This document shows positions 9,856-19,749 of a DNA stretch of 64,000 bases, piece by piece. Location: assembly GCA_021234155.1 (NCBI GenBank), contig JAJEKV010000033.1, positions 10,734,163 to 10,798,162 on the forward strand, in the 5' to 3' direction. The stretch's first letter is position 1. Each line of letters starts with the position of its first letter. Origin of the DNA: Isoetes taiwanensis. Its lineage: Eukaryota > Streptophyta > Lycopodiopsida > Isoetales > Isoetaceae. Position numbers and translations under genes: made by a program. The notes beneath the pieces were generated by a model that saw only the letters and a program-made list of their open reading frames with translations, had not been told where the DNA came from and ran no database searches.

Positions 9856-12418
9856 AAATTTCAGGAGAAATTTATGAAGTATTCAACCAAATCAGTACAA
9901 ATGTTGATGACAATGACAAAGGCCGCATCCTTGACAGTCTTCTTTGGAGGGCAAGGGATTTACCAATTGCTTCTATAAAGAAATCTAAGCAGGTTACTAT
10001 GGCCGAGCAAATGGTGAAGAATTTGAAGGAAACAATGCAAGAACATAAGTTTGAGAGGAATTATGACATGCTTCGCGGGCAAGGAAGTCCACCACGATAA
10101 TGGCAAAGCAGGTACAAATGGTGTCAAGCCATTGAATCAAGCAAGTAGTGGCCGATTGCTCAAAGATCCCCAGAAAAACAATTTCAAATGCTTTTCAAAG
10201 AAGGGTGCAAGCTAACAAAGGGGAAGGACCTTGGTCAATGTTCAGGAGGAGGAAGCGGATGGATAGCATGTTAGATCACAATAGAGAAGCTGTTATCAAG
10301 TTCTGGACAGAAAATACAAGAGTTTCTCCATACAAGAAAGACGTGAGGAAGTATGTATCAGAGACAGGAATAAAGATGGAACATCCAATTCACCTTCTTG
10401 AAGTCAGCCAAGTAAGTATTCATCCTATATTGTAGTGTTCATTATATGTAGCATTTATTTGGCATTCACACGATTTCCCTGCAGTTGCAATTCTACCTCA
10501 GGTTTAGAGAGGAGAATCCTCATATCAAAATTGCATTGCAGACTTTTGAGAGGTTGAAACCTAGTTTTGTAAGGAGGATGCGTGAGAGGCATACATGCTG
10601 TTGCATTTACCACTTGAAATTTGAATACATCATGCAAGGATTGAACAGGCTGAGAAAATCGGGTGGAGTTCATGACAATTGCAAGCGCCATCGTGGAGAT
10701 TTGTGGCCCCGCCCGTAATGTGCAGCCAAGGAGCATACAATCAAGTGTACCCGCTGATTTATGGAGACAAGTGGTCTGCAAAGAAAGGTGATGATGAGGA
10801 GTGGTTTGATCATAACCGCTTGATGTTGGCGTGTAAAAATGTGGGTTGGATAGAATTAGAAAATGTCCACGTGAAATGGATGGCACGGGTTCAAGACTAG
10901 TTAATTGGAAGACATTTGAAAAGCAACCCGTGGACCGTGACGTAGAATTGTGGGGATCCAAGAAAGGCTTTGAGGTACAAACCCCGCCTTGAGATTAGTA
11001 CGTATGACGTAAGTCCCAAAGAATTTCAAGAGGAAGTGAAGAAGGTAATATCAGATTTTGTTCCACACAATTACATAGCACATTGGCAGGCCAATCAGCT
11101 TTTAAACAAAGGTGTGTCATCATTTTAAGATACAATTGTATCCGTTATTGACTTTGCAGAAAATTACAAAGATCAAGATCCGCATCGAGCCCCGCCAATG
11201 ACCGCATACGCATCAAGTTTCTATACTTGTTCACATAACATATAGGCATGACAAAAGTGTCGATATTCCTCGCCCCGCAAGCGCGCACGTAAGAAGACCG
11301 GTCCAAAGAAGAGAAAAAAGAACAGAAGGTTGGAGCAGATCGGGAATAGACTCAACAACGGTAGGGAAGATCATAAAAAGAGACTCACTTTTACATTTCG
11401 ATGATAAAGTGCATGACTCATTATTTGTGGAACACTGCCTACAGAAGCATGTTGCATGGCTTAAGGAACAGGAAATAGAGTATGAGAAGCATTGGTTTTG
11501 GAGTGATGGCTGCTCATCACAATTCAAGTCAGGAAAACCTTTTTTTTTCTTAGGCAGGTACTTCACAATCAATGACAAGGAAATAGTGTGGAACTACTTT
11601 GCCACTGCTCATGGTAAAGGTGAACATGATGGTGCAGGTGCTGTTATCAAAAGGCTGCTAAGTAAGGAACAACTCAAACCCAATGGTGTGCAACCGAGGC
11701 ATGCTAAAGATATTGTAAAATTTCGTGTACATATTTCGCCAGATCTACCGGTCGATGAAACAGATGAGATCAAAAGATATTTTTGGGAAATTGAACCTGC
11801 TGTTGTGGCAAACATGGAAGAATATGAAATTGAAACACTCAAAGGCACAAAGAAGATTCATCAGATCGGACACATGTTATTTGCCAGGACTAGACCAAAC
11901 AGCTTGCTCATAGATGCCCGTCATGTTTTCGCCGCTTTGCATGGATCATAATTGGGACTCCCCGCATCAATACAGGTAGATTTGGAAAGTGGGAGGTAAC
12001 TGACTTAAAACCAGGAGTTGAGAAGAAAAAGGAGACTCTTGAACAAGCCAATGAATGGATCAGTAATTTGGTAGAGGTAGGTGACAATTTTGCAGTGAAT
12101 GCTGAGGTAGACAATTCAGAGGGTGTGGACTTCTACATCCTCAAGTGCACAGAACCCAAATGCACACTTGAAGATTCATACAAAGATGGATGGGGGCAAA
12201 AATTTGGAGTGCATGAGGTTATCTTAAGTGGATTGTATTATCAATTCATGGGTAATTTCAAGTATATGTTGCTCACTAAACAACCCGAAGCCTCCGTGCA
12301 CAGCCATGTGGTAAGATATCCTAAAATTGATATGGAAAAAATAGAAGGCACAGACATGTACAGAATTTCACAGGAGACCCATGAAAAAATTATGGCCAGT
12401 CTCCCAATAACAATGTAA
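9856..12418 (+). pseudogene. Transposase-like gene (DFAENY / SDGCSSQFK / HGKGEHDG signature), broken
   Basis: Coding potential runs from about 9856 (a frame reading EISGEIYEVFNQIST, ending near 10100) to TAA at 12418. The exon at 10148-10411 ends at a GTAAGT donor; the 73-bp intron ends in CAG at 10484 and the frame continues as LQFYLRFREENPHIKI. Later segments carry a His/Cys-containing region (ERHTCCCIYHLKFEY), VIDFAENYKDQDP at about 11144-11180, FWSDGCSSQFKSGKPFFFLG at about 11490-11555, and FATAHGKGEHDGAGAVIKR at about 11597-11655. Acidic residues in DFAENY, SDG and EHDG are spaced like a DDE/RNase H-fold core; this is inference. Proteins with this signature occur widely but I know no settled name. 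Frameshifts near 10700, 10920, 11130 and 11400 break the gene. The last frames (11409-11951, 12068-12418) form the C-terminus. Confidence 0.6.
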
Positions 12419-12904
12419 TTCTTTGACACTTAACCAAATTGATGGCATTCTTTTCAAGTGATTTGTTGTTCCAGCACCTAAGCACGTAAGCACACATTTG
12501 TATATATATTAATAATAGTGAGGATGCACAAGGGTGGTGTGCATGGACACGTACTTTGAAATGAAGATTGAATTGTTGTTTAAGAATGTACATTTGTGAC
12601 ATTGGAATAACATTCAATTATTTATTTTGATACCATCACTATCCCAACATTCTTGGCAAAATTATATTGTAAAGGCATTTCCTCGATGTGACATGTGTCA
12701 ATTCCAATGGTCGTACGAATTATTTAAGCCCGTTACTGAATTAATTGTTCTCCGGCGTGTGAGGTTTTTCGATCTCGACGCGCCTAAGCATAGGATTTAA
12801 GCACTAGGCCCCTAATCATAGGATTTCAGCTCTTCTTACGCCCTCACGCCACCGCTTTGCCGGGCGGAATCCGTTTCCAACCGCCACGCCCGATTTTATT
12901 TGCA

Positions 12905-13156
12905 ATGGCCTCTCGTGATGCGCCGGAAACCAAGCACCGTGAGTATGTGCTTAAACAAGTGCCGAAGATGCGGATGTCGCCGCCCGCAATACAAGGGGCC
13001 TACTTCTTCGGGAGCCGGTTCAGCCCGCATTCAAGAACGCATAATCAAGATCGAGAGGAAGAAGAAGGTATTATCTTGTTTTGCATTTTTTTTGTTTTGT
13101 TTTTTTTTTCTAACATTCTTGTTTACGTAGTGGGAGGTGAAGTGGGGCGGGAAGTG

Positions 13157-13187
<31 letters not shown>

Positions 13188-13382
13188 TGGAAGAAGAAGA
13201 GGAATCAAGAAGAAGAAGAAGACAATTCGAGGAAGACACCCGAGGAGGAAGAGGAAGATGGAGAGGAAGAGGAAGAGGCGGATGAAGAAGAAGAAAAACA
13301 AATGCCGGGAGTCAGTTATGAAGAGCGCCCACTAAGAGGCGAGGAGGCAGGAATTGAGGAGAATGTGTGGAGTGAGCCGTAA
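12905..13382 (+). CDS. Short charged ORF of unknown function inside the TIR transposon
   Basis: Two frames overlap here. One starts with ATG at 12905 (MASRDAPETKHREYVLKQ) and continues into a Glu-rich tract encoded by a GAA/GAG repeat (13138-13300). The other shows CLNKCRRCGCRRPQYKGPTS, with a possible CxxCxC metal-binding cluster, then Lys-rich repeats. The purine-rich microsatellite makes long frames by chance, so only the first 50 codons look protein-like. The position is between the transposase-like gene and the minus-strand genes. A real start and intron structure (a TTTTTCTAAC-type pyrimidine tract at 13085-13118) are uncertain. Confidence 0.3.
13138..13300 (+). repeat. GAA/GAG purine-rich low-complexity tract
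   Basis: This is a degenerate run of GAAGAAGAAGAGGAAGAAG-type triplets. It creates artificial Glu-, Lys- and Arg-rich frames on the plus strand and Phe/Leu-rich frames on the minus strand. Confidence 0.85.
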
Positions 13383-13383
13383 A

Positions 13384-13525
13384 AGCCCTTGAAGACACCC
13401 CCGAAGACACTCCCTTGAAGACCCCCTGCTCAAAGACACCCCCTGCTCAAAGACACCCCTGCTCAAATACACCCCCAAGACCACCCCCGATCAAAGACAC
13501 CCCCGAATCGAAGACACCGCCCAAG
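13384..13525 (+). repeat. C-rich minisatellite, GACACCCCC-type units
   Basis: Imperfect tandem units of about 17-20 bp, built on CTCAAAGACACCCCC and GAAGACACCCCC, repeat at least seven times. The G-rich complement has spaced runs of G. The array lies directly after the charged ORF. Confidence 0.85.
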
Positions 13526-14479
13526 GCCTTTTTGTAGAAAAATTTTGTTAATATACAAAAATTTTTGTCTCTCACAATTTTTCTATAATCGCCCTCATCT
13601 ACTTCTTTTCAAAGATCACATTTTGTTTTTCTATTGAGTAAAGAATGAATTCATTTGATGTTCTTACTTCTATTATCCATGTGTGGCTAAACATTGAATT
13701 CTTGTACGGTCCATATTCTCGCTTGAATGTAACAAAGGTTCGGCTTAAACACTAAGCACTTTAATTAGTTTCAAAGTTGTTTGTGAGTAAGACCGGAATG
13801 CAAGAGCACACATGCAATAAACAACTATATCTCAGAAACAGGTTATATAGCATAACAAAGAAGTTAATCGCAAAACAAGATTTAACATATATGTTTTCAT
13901 CTATGAAATGTTATTTTTGTCTATCTATCAAATTTATGAAGTTCGAATTCTGTGGTAGTCCATTCAGATTCTCGCTTTGAGGTGTAAAGGTTGCTCTAGC
14001 TCTTTCATTAGTTTCAAACACTAAGCACTTTAATCACTTTCGCCAGTGCGGTGAGTAAGCACCGAACACACGAAAGCACTTATGCAATAAACAGCTACCT
14101 TTAAACAGGTTATATGGTTTAGCAATAAGCATAACCTTGACCTTACCCGCATGACAAGAAGCACATGATGACATTAAGCAACTACATAAAAGTATCTGTC
14201 ACACGAAGACAATAAGCAAGATTCGCCATTAAGACTCAAACCATAGCACTTGCAGCAATTTTTTTTAAGCACTTGATAAGTTTTAAGCATCCCTTTCACC
14301 GCATTGAAGTATATATAAACAATATAGCAAAAACTTATAGACAAGTCCGCATTGAACTACATAAACAATATAGCAATAACATTCTTAAATTAAGATAAAG
14401 ATGGTACATGAAAAGTGTAGGATTCCTTGGCCTAAATAAATGACAAACAGTTAATAATCATGGAGAATGACAAGCGCCA

Positions 14480-15200
14480 TCACCATAAACCTTCTCCAAT
14501 TCCTTCTTCACAAACCTGCAGAATCGCAAATCGTTTTCCGTAAAGTCTTTCCAAACATAGCTTCATAATCTTTCTATCCGTCTTTAGGCCAAGGCTTGTA
14601 TCTATGTGTATTCTTTCACAAAGTGACTTCATTTCTTCCTCGGCCTTGGCCTCGCAGATTTTTCTTATCTTTGGGGTGAGTAATGGAAGCACTTCATCAT
14701 GGACATCCATCTTGAATGCGGTACCGCAGAAATTTCCGTGGACTGCTAAGGTAAGACTTGTACAATGAATCATCAAGAAGCAAAGTCTTACCCGAGAATC
14801 TTGGGTATGACTCAAAGTGGTTTCATCATGACCGGACAGCCCAGGTTTGTTAGGGTGGTGGAAACGGGCGCACACATTTTTCCCCGTCCCCATACAAATT
14901 CAAATTGTCCCTCAAATCGGACATAGTACTTGCAGCACATCTTCCACATTGGAGAGTTGCATTGATGACCATATACCAACACGACACTTACTTCAGAACA
15001 AAGTCTTCAAGAAGAACACCGCTTCGGGTCCGAATATCACTTTCTTTTTCGCTAGTGTATGTCATTGTCAATCCCGCTTCCAAGCGTATGTGTTCATTTG
15101 CACCAAATGTTTTTACCAACACACCATTTAAATCCAAGACAATGAGTTTATCTTTAGTCGGCAAATCAATATTTAGTACGTTGGAACATCCCGAATACCT
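14480..15200 (-). pseudogene. NIF/FCP1-like HAD phosphatase domain carried by the TIR transposon
   Basis: Minus-strand exon starting at about 15198, after a TTGTGTAG acceptor. KLIVLDLNGVLV (about 15155-15120) is HAD motif I in the DLNG form seen in plant NIF-like proteins. After a 4-base TAAG insertion the frame resumes as CRVGIWSS (motif II) at about 14975-14950. KTLLLDDSLYKSY (motif IV, LDDS) follows at about 14790-14750 in another frame. The tail MDVHDEVLPLLTPKIRKIC to the stop at 14480 is charged and helical. Family members dephosphorylate phosphoserine, for example on the RNA polymerase II C-terminal domain. All three HAD motifs are in order, so a whole domain was present; indels disable it. 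Whether it is a captured host gene or a standing transposon gene is unknown. Confidence 0.6.
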
Positions 15201-15377
15201 ACACAACAGAATTACTACATGAATAAATAGATGAAGATGAAAATGAAAAATGGGTTGAATGTGGAAAACCTTTCGTATCAAAAGCTAGGATTCTCTCGAC
15301 CCAAACAGTAATGAACTGGTAATCCTACAGTGAATGCAACAAAAGAAAATCAATAATATTCAATGTTTTAATCAACA

Positions 15378-17111
15378 CTAAGTTGTGGACTTGCCCAACA
15401 ATGCCCATACCCCCTTTCCAGGGTTATTAATGGCAGAAATCACTTGTTGAAGATCAGGCTCACCTGAACCTTGAGGGCCTGATTCTGCATTTTCTTCAGA
15501 ACACACTTCGATATGTGTGGTGTCATGATTGAGACTGCTTCCTGCATCTTTTGCATAGCTACTTCTTGTTCTCTTTCTTGTAGCCTGAACAACTACTTTG
15601 CTATCCTCCAGCTTACCCCTCTTTGTTCTTCTGCCCTTTCCTTTCTGCAAATATTCAGCCAAGTTGCCCTCATCCGATGGAATTACTCCCTCAACTTCCT
15701 TAGGTGCTTCAGTGTGTACAATCGGGTCTGTTGTTTTTTCCACAACTGGTGTTGTGTTTACAGCTTCTTCTATAGCTTCTTGGACAGCTTCTTGGACTGG
15801 TGGTGGTGGTTCTCTGTTGTTGCAATCAAATCGGGTCACAATTGACTGTACTCCTATAGGACTTTGCAGGTGTTGTGCATCTTCAAATGGCACCATTGTC
15901 CTTCTTTGAACCCTCAACGGTGAGACCTCAATTGCAGGACGGATTAACACATCCTTTTTTGGTGTACTATTTGAAGCACCTGCAACATGGCCAAAACCTA
16001 GCTCGTCAAATACACCCTCTGGCACCTTTCCAGGGCAACCATGAATACATTGTCCTCCTCTCAACAATGAACAACAAGCTATATGATACTCATGTTGGCA
16101 ATTCAAGCTAAACTTAACCCGTAAGCTTTAGTGAATTCCGGACCACATGCTTTAACATGTATAAAATGAATCTTCCACTAGCAACTTATCTCGTATAATA
16201 GTAGAGATGCTAAATGTTGCAGGAGAGTATCCATTTTCAGTTTCCACAAATTGTTTATGTAGAAATGCAGAGAGTCTCTCTTCTTCTTCGAGAACTTTTA
16301 ACTCCTCCTCAAGTTTGAGTTTACGTTTGACCCGCTCATTAATGGATGTAGGGTTCATTGCTTTTTGTACCTTGTTCCCCGTGCCAAGTTTCCATCCGGA
16401 TACCGCTCCAAATCTTTAATTTCGCCTCCAACTCACATGTTGGATTAAGCTTGAACTCCTCTGTTTTGTAGCCAAATCATTTGTGCTTTGTCTTAAACTG
16501 TTTTCGACCTCTTCCAACATCATTTTTCGTAATTCGGGAGGCCTTCTCATTGCCTTTCAGCTCACTTCCCTCGCTTCCATTCTTTGTGATAAGTAAAACT
16601 GATTTTCCAATCTCACATCTTGCATTCTCTAAGGTTTTATGTTTTCATCACATGCACCGACCTCATTTGATCCATTTGCCACCTTTGGCTTTGCCTTCAT
16701 TTCAGTTTTTCTAACATGTGCTACAACATGCCTCTGTTTTTACTTGTCTATTGTTGTGGTATCTTTGACATTGCCGCGACAAATGCAGCCCGGTTTACTT
16801 TGTGTTCCTCGGTGCAAGTATTGATCTAGTGCAATTTTCAAAGCGCAAAAGCAAGGGCCGGATTGCTTTCTTACTTCTTTGTTGTGACAATTCTTGTAGA
16901 TTTTTTACAGAGTGTTTCCAACTTCTCTTGAAGATGCTCCTTTGCACAGTGCCATTTTATCTTTCCCTTGTTCAACTTCTTTGTCCAAACAGAATCCCAA
17001 TCTCGATCCGTGACATTATTTTCCAACCAAGCTTCTTCCTCGTGGGGCTTCACCCCCGAATTGCACAGACCTCTGATGGTGTGAAAATCATCCGCGCTCC
17101 ATGCCTCCATC
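15378..17111 (-). pseudogene. Second transposon protein: cysteine/histidine-rich and coiled-coil, unknown function
   Basis: Read on the minus strand, a start at 17111 gives MEAWSADDFHTIRGLCNSG, then ENNVTDRDWDSVWTKKLNKG and a Lys-rich segment. A CxC cluster (GCICRG) follows near 16790, then several frame breaks. A strongly helical, charged segment occupies 16358-16152 (RKLKLEEELKVLEEEERLSA, likely coiled coil). At 16106 the frame NCQHEYHIACCSLLRGGQC then HGCPGK looks like a RING- or zinc-ribbon-like metal-binding site. The C-terminal half (to the stop at 15378) is low-complexity with a basic patch (KGRRTKRGK, RKRTRSSY), perhaps a nuclear signal. It converges on the plus-strand gene and could be an accessory DNA-binding protein; this is inference. 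Confidence 0.45.
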
Positions 17112-17689
17112 GTCAACAGTGAAACACTGATCTGAGTTTTCGCGCCCAGGGGAAAAGGAGGGAGAAGGGCGTGACGGGCTTCGACGTCCGCGAGTTTCAG
17201 CACTTAAAGTGCTTAAACGCTTCGCCAAAAGTTGTACCCCACTAGCGATTTACACCCAGAGCTACTATCTCCACATTATCATGGCAAACAATAGGAACAT
17301 GCTAAATAATTGAGAAACATTGATGAACAAAGTACTAATTTCATCATGCACTTAGAAGCAAACTGTGGATATATCTGTAGATCCAAAACTCTATTAGATG
17401 AAACGCTATTTGGCACATGAAATCATATGTCTGTTCACCAAAAAAAAAAAAAGCAGTTATTTATCTGCTCTCAATGACATCAGCTATTCCCTTTACAGGA
17501 GATTCTCATCTTTTGCATTGTCAACCTCTCAAATGAAGAAGATTCTCATCTTTTGCATTTTCAACCTCTCAAATAAAGAGCCAAACATAAGTGATTATGG
17601 AAACCTGATGTATGCGAAATCATGTAAATGCCTAGATTTCAATTTTATTAGTCTTTCTCGGACTTCAACACAGCAACATGTATTTTATA

Positions 17690-17793
17690 TTCTGAATATG
17701 TCATCTCCCAGCACTAGCTACTCAACATCCACATGCTTTTTGAGTAGCTAGTGCTGGGAGATGACATATTCAGAATATGTCATCTCCCAGCAC
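17690..17793. repeat. Foldback copy of target DNA at the LINE 5' junction
   Basis: The target sequence 17690-17724 (TTCTGAATATGTCATCTCCC to GCTACTCA) reappears as a perfect 35-bp reverse complement at 17741-17775, separated by 16 bp of the target duplication. A third, direct copy of 21 bp (GAATATGTCATCTCCCAGCA plus C) follows at 17773-17793 before LINE ORF1 sequence starts. Confidence 0.92.
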
Positions 17794-19103
17794 TTTTACG
17801 CGTGCTTTACTATTACGCTTTCTAGGACTTTGCCATGCCAACTCATCATTGGAACAGACCATCTCTTCATCTGGTGATGAATCATGAACATCCTCACCAA
17901 CCACCATTGGAACTGTTTCTATAGCTTTTCCACATTCTTGCAAACCAGATACTTGCTTTTCATCCAGATTCTCTGGAACAACTTCTGGAGGAGTTGCAGA
18001 CATATCCATATTTTGCTGTTGACCACCAATGGGAGATTCCTTCTGCACATCTACATCCAGTAACAACACTTTAACTCACTGCCATTCAAAAGCTCTAAGT
18101 TAAAGCGTGAGAAAAACTCCCCACTCTTCACTATTACCTCCTTAGGAAGACTCTGATCCATTGGTAATGCTACACAGACACGAGCACCTCTGAGGATTGA
18201 ATGAGATATATGCTTACCAATACCATTAGCAATAGAGATAAGAAACTTTGGAAGCAATAGATCCGGTGGCAAACCATGAATTTGAAACCAGCAAGGCAGC
18301 ATTGCTTTATAAGGATTATCAGCAGAAAAGCACGGTGAATATCTTTGAAAAATGACACATGAGCCTCCTATTGAGAAAACACCTCTTGAAGTCAATCTAT
18401 TAATAGGCCGTCGTCAAACCCCAAAGAAAAAGAAATTATTGCCTAACACTTTGAAAAGAATTAAAGGTGCAATAGACATCCTTCCGAGCATAGAACCAAT
18501 CCATCCAAATAATTTTAGTAGAATTAAAATAATTTCCAGCATAGTACCCAATTACAGAATGTGCCACCAGTTTAGCCACACACTTTCGATGCTCCAATTG
18601 ATCCACCGATGGCGGTGACGCATACAAACTTTGTTTCCAGCAACAGTACCATTAATGCCTTGAACAAAGTCCTCCACACAACCAGAATGCGAAAACTCCC
18701 CTTTCCTCTCTTTCAACACTTCAAAAAAATCCTGCTTATTACCCTGATCCAAGAAAGTAAGCGCTTCCTGCACACTTGAACTCTGATAATTATGAGCAAG
18801 ATCTTTACGCACCCAACTACTGAAATGAGCATTCCTCAATCTGTTAACTGTGTCATTTGATCGCCAAGCATGTGGAGGATCTGGGCGAACAGGATTAGAC
18901 CTCAAATCTACAAACCCATCATGATTACTTTCAGTAGCTTTAGGTGCCTCAGCATCTCCGTTCTCCACCTGTAAAGCCTCAGCACATGGAAAATCCTCAG
19001 AAACATTGGCTAGTACCTCCATACTTGTTTTGCCTACTATTTTATCATTTGTCATTTTATTTACTTCCTCAGTCACTGTAAACAGAGATTTCAAGGGTTG
19101 CAA
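17794..19103 (-). pseudogene. LINE ORF1 (gag-like, DUF4283-type) in the inverted segment
   Basis: Minus-strand frames at 19103-18552, 18627-18436, 18395-18051 and 18069-17794 join into an ORF1. The middle part reads WFQIHGLPPDLLLPKFL then GARVCVALPMDQSLPKEVIV, the pattern of the DUF4283 / zf-CCHC_4 ORF1 proteins of plant L1 elements, which bind the element RNA. The C-terminal tail (SPRKRNSKARVKV) is basic and stops abruptly at the foldback. At least three frameshifts or stops are present. It opposes ORF2 in direction, which is the result of 5' inversion rather than a separate gene. Confidence 0.75.
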
Positions 19104-19540
19104 TGCCTTTGCAACTGAAACTTGCTTGATGTATTTACACCTTATGCATCTTTGCTACTTCACCTGCATGGCTTGAGCCTAAAGGAGTATAAGAGCAAAA
19201 ATTTTCTGGAAACCCACCAGCCTTCTCCATTTGACTCAGAGACCGTAAGTCAGACTTTCGTGCTAAATCCTTCCACCGAACATTATCCTTGATAGAAGAT
19301 TCAGACATTGAGACATCTGAAGTGAAAACCCCTTCACCAAAATGTTGTGGAAAACCCCCGCTACAACAAAACCCCTAAGACACAGAGATACACCCAAGAG
19401 AATAGTGCAGGTTGCTCCACTGAGCCTAATCAACCCTGCTACTACCTCCAATCCTCAGAGGATTTCAGGCAAGATTCTGGAATATGGCCGAAACTGAAAG
19501 ACCCTTGACTTTCACCAGTAAACTTCTGTAAAAGCATACC

Positions 19541-19690
19541 AATGGAAAGGGCTCGAAGAGAGCTTTCCAACGGTGTAAAGAACACTGAATTCTGACCCCG
19601 AACGCAAGCATTCATATAATATACCAATGGAAAGGGCTCGAAGAGAGCTTTCCAACGGTGTAAAGAACACTGAATTCTGACCTCGAACGC
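19541..19690 (-). repeat. Tandem repeat in the LINE 5' UTR, two units of about 82 bp
   Basis: AATGGAAAGGGCTCGAAGAG through AACACTGAATTCTGACC occurs at about 19541-19598 and 19624-19682, almost identical. Multiple 5' UTR units are common in LINE promoters; on the minus strand this sits upstream of ORF1. Confidence 0.8.
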
Positions 19691-19749
19691 CAAAGTTATG
19701 GCCGCTCAAAGTTTGCTCCGGCAAAGTACGGCGCCCTACCTGCGACTTT

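Larger units (their letters stand above)
9354..17257. mobile_element. 7.9-kb terminal-inverted-repeat DNA transposon of uncertain superfamily
   Basis: The left end reads GGGTGCAAAATCGGTACTGG and the right end, reverse-complemented, reads GGGTGTAAATCGCTAGTGG, forming an imperfect TIR of about 20-25 bp with further loose similarity inside (both have GTGCTTAA). AGAG flanks the element on both sides (9350-9353, 17258-17261), a candidate 4-bp target duplication. Excising the element rejoins ATTTCTAGGCGACAG to CTACTATCT, matching unit A. It carries a plus-strand transposase-like gene, a short acidic/basic ORF and minus-strand genes, so it looks like a formerly autonomous element. A strong hairpin (9536-9565; 11-bp stem TAGCCCGCCAT) lies near the left end. 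I cannot match the TIR to a named superfamily. Confidence 0.65.

Noticed and set aside
13110-13382. Long Glu/Lys/Arg-rich and Phe/Leu-rich frames
   Set aside because: Products of the GAA/GAG low-complexity tract; no domain text beyond the first 50 codons.
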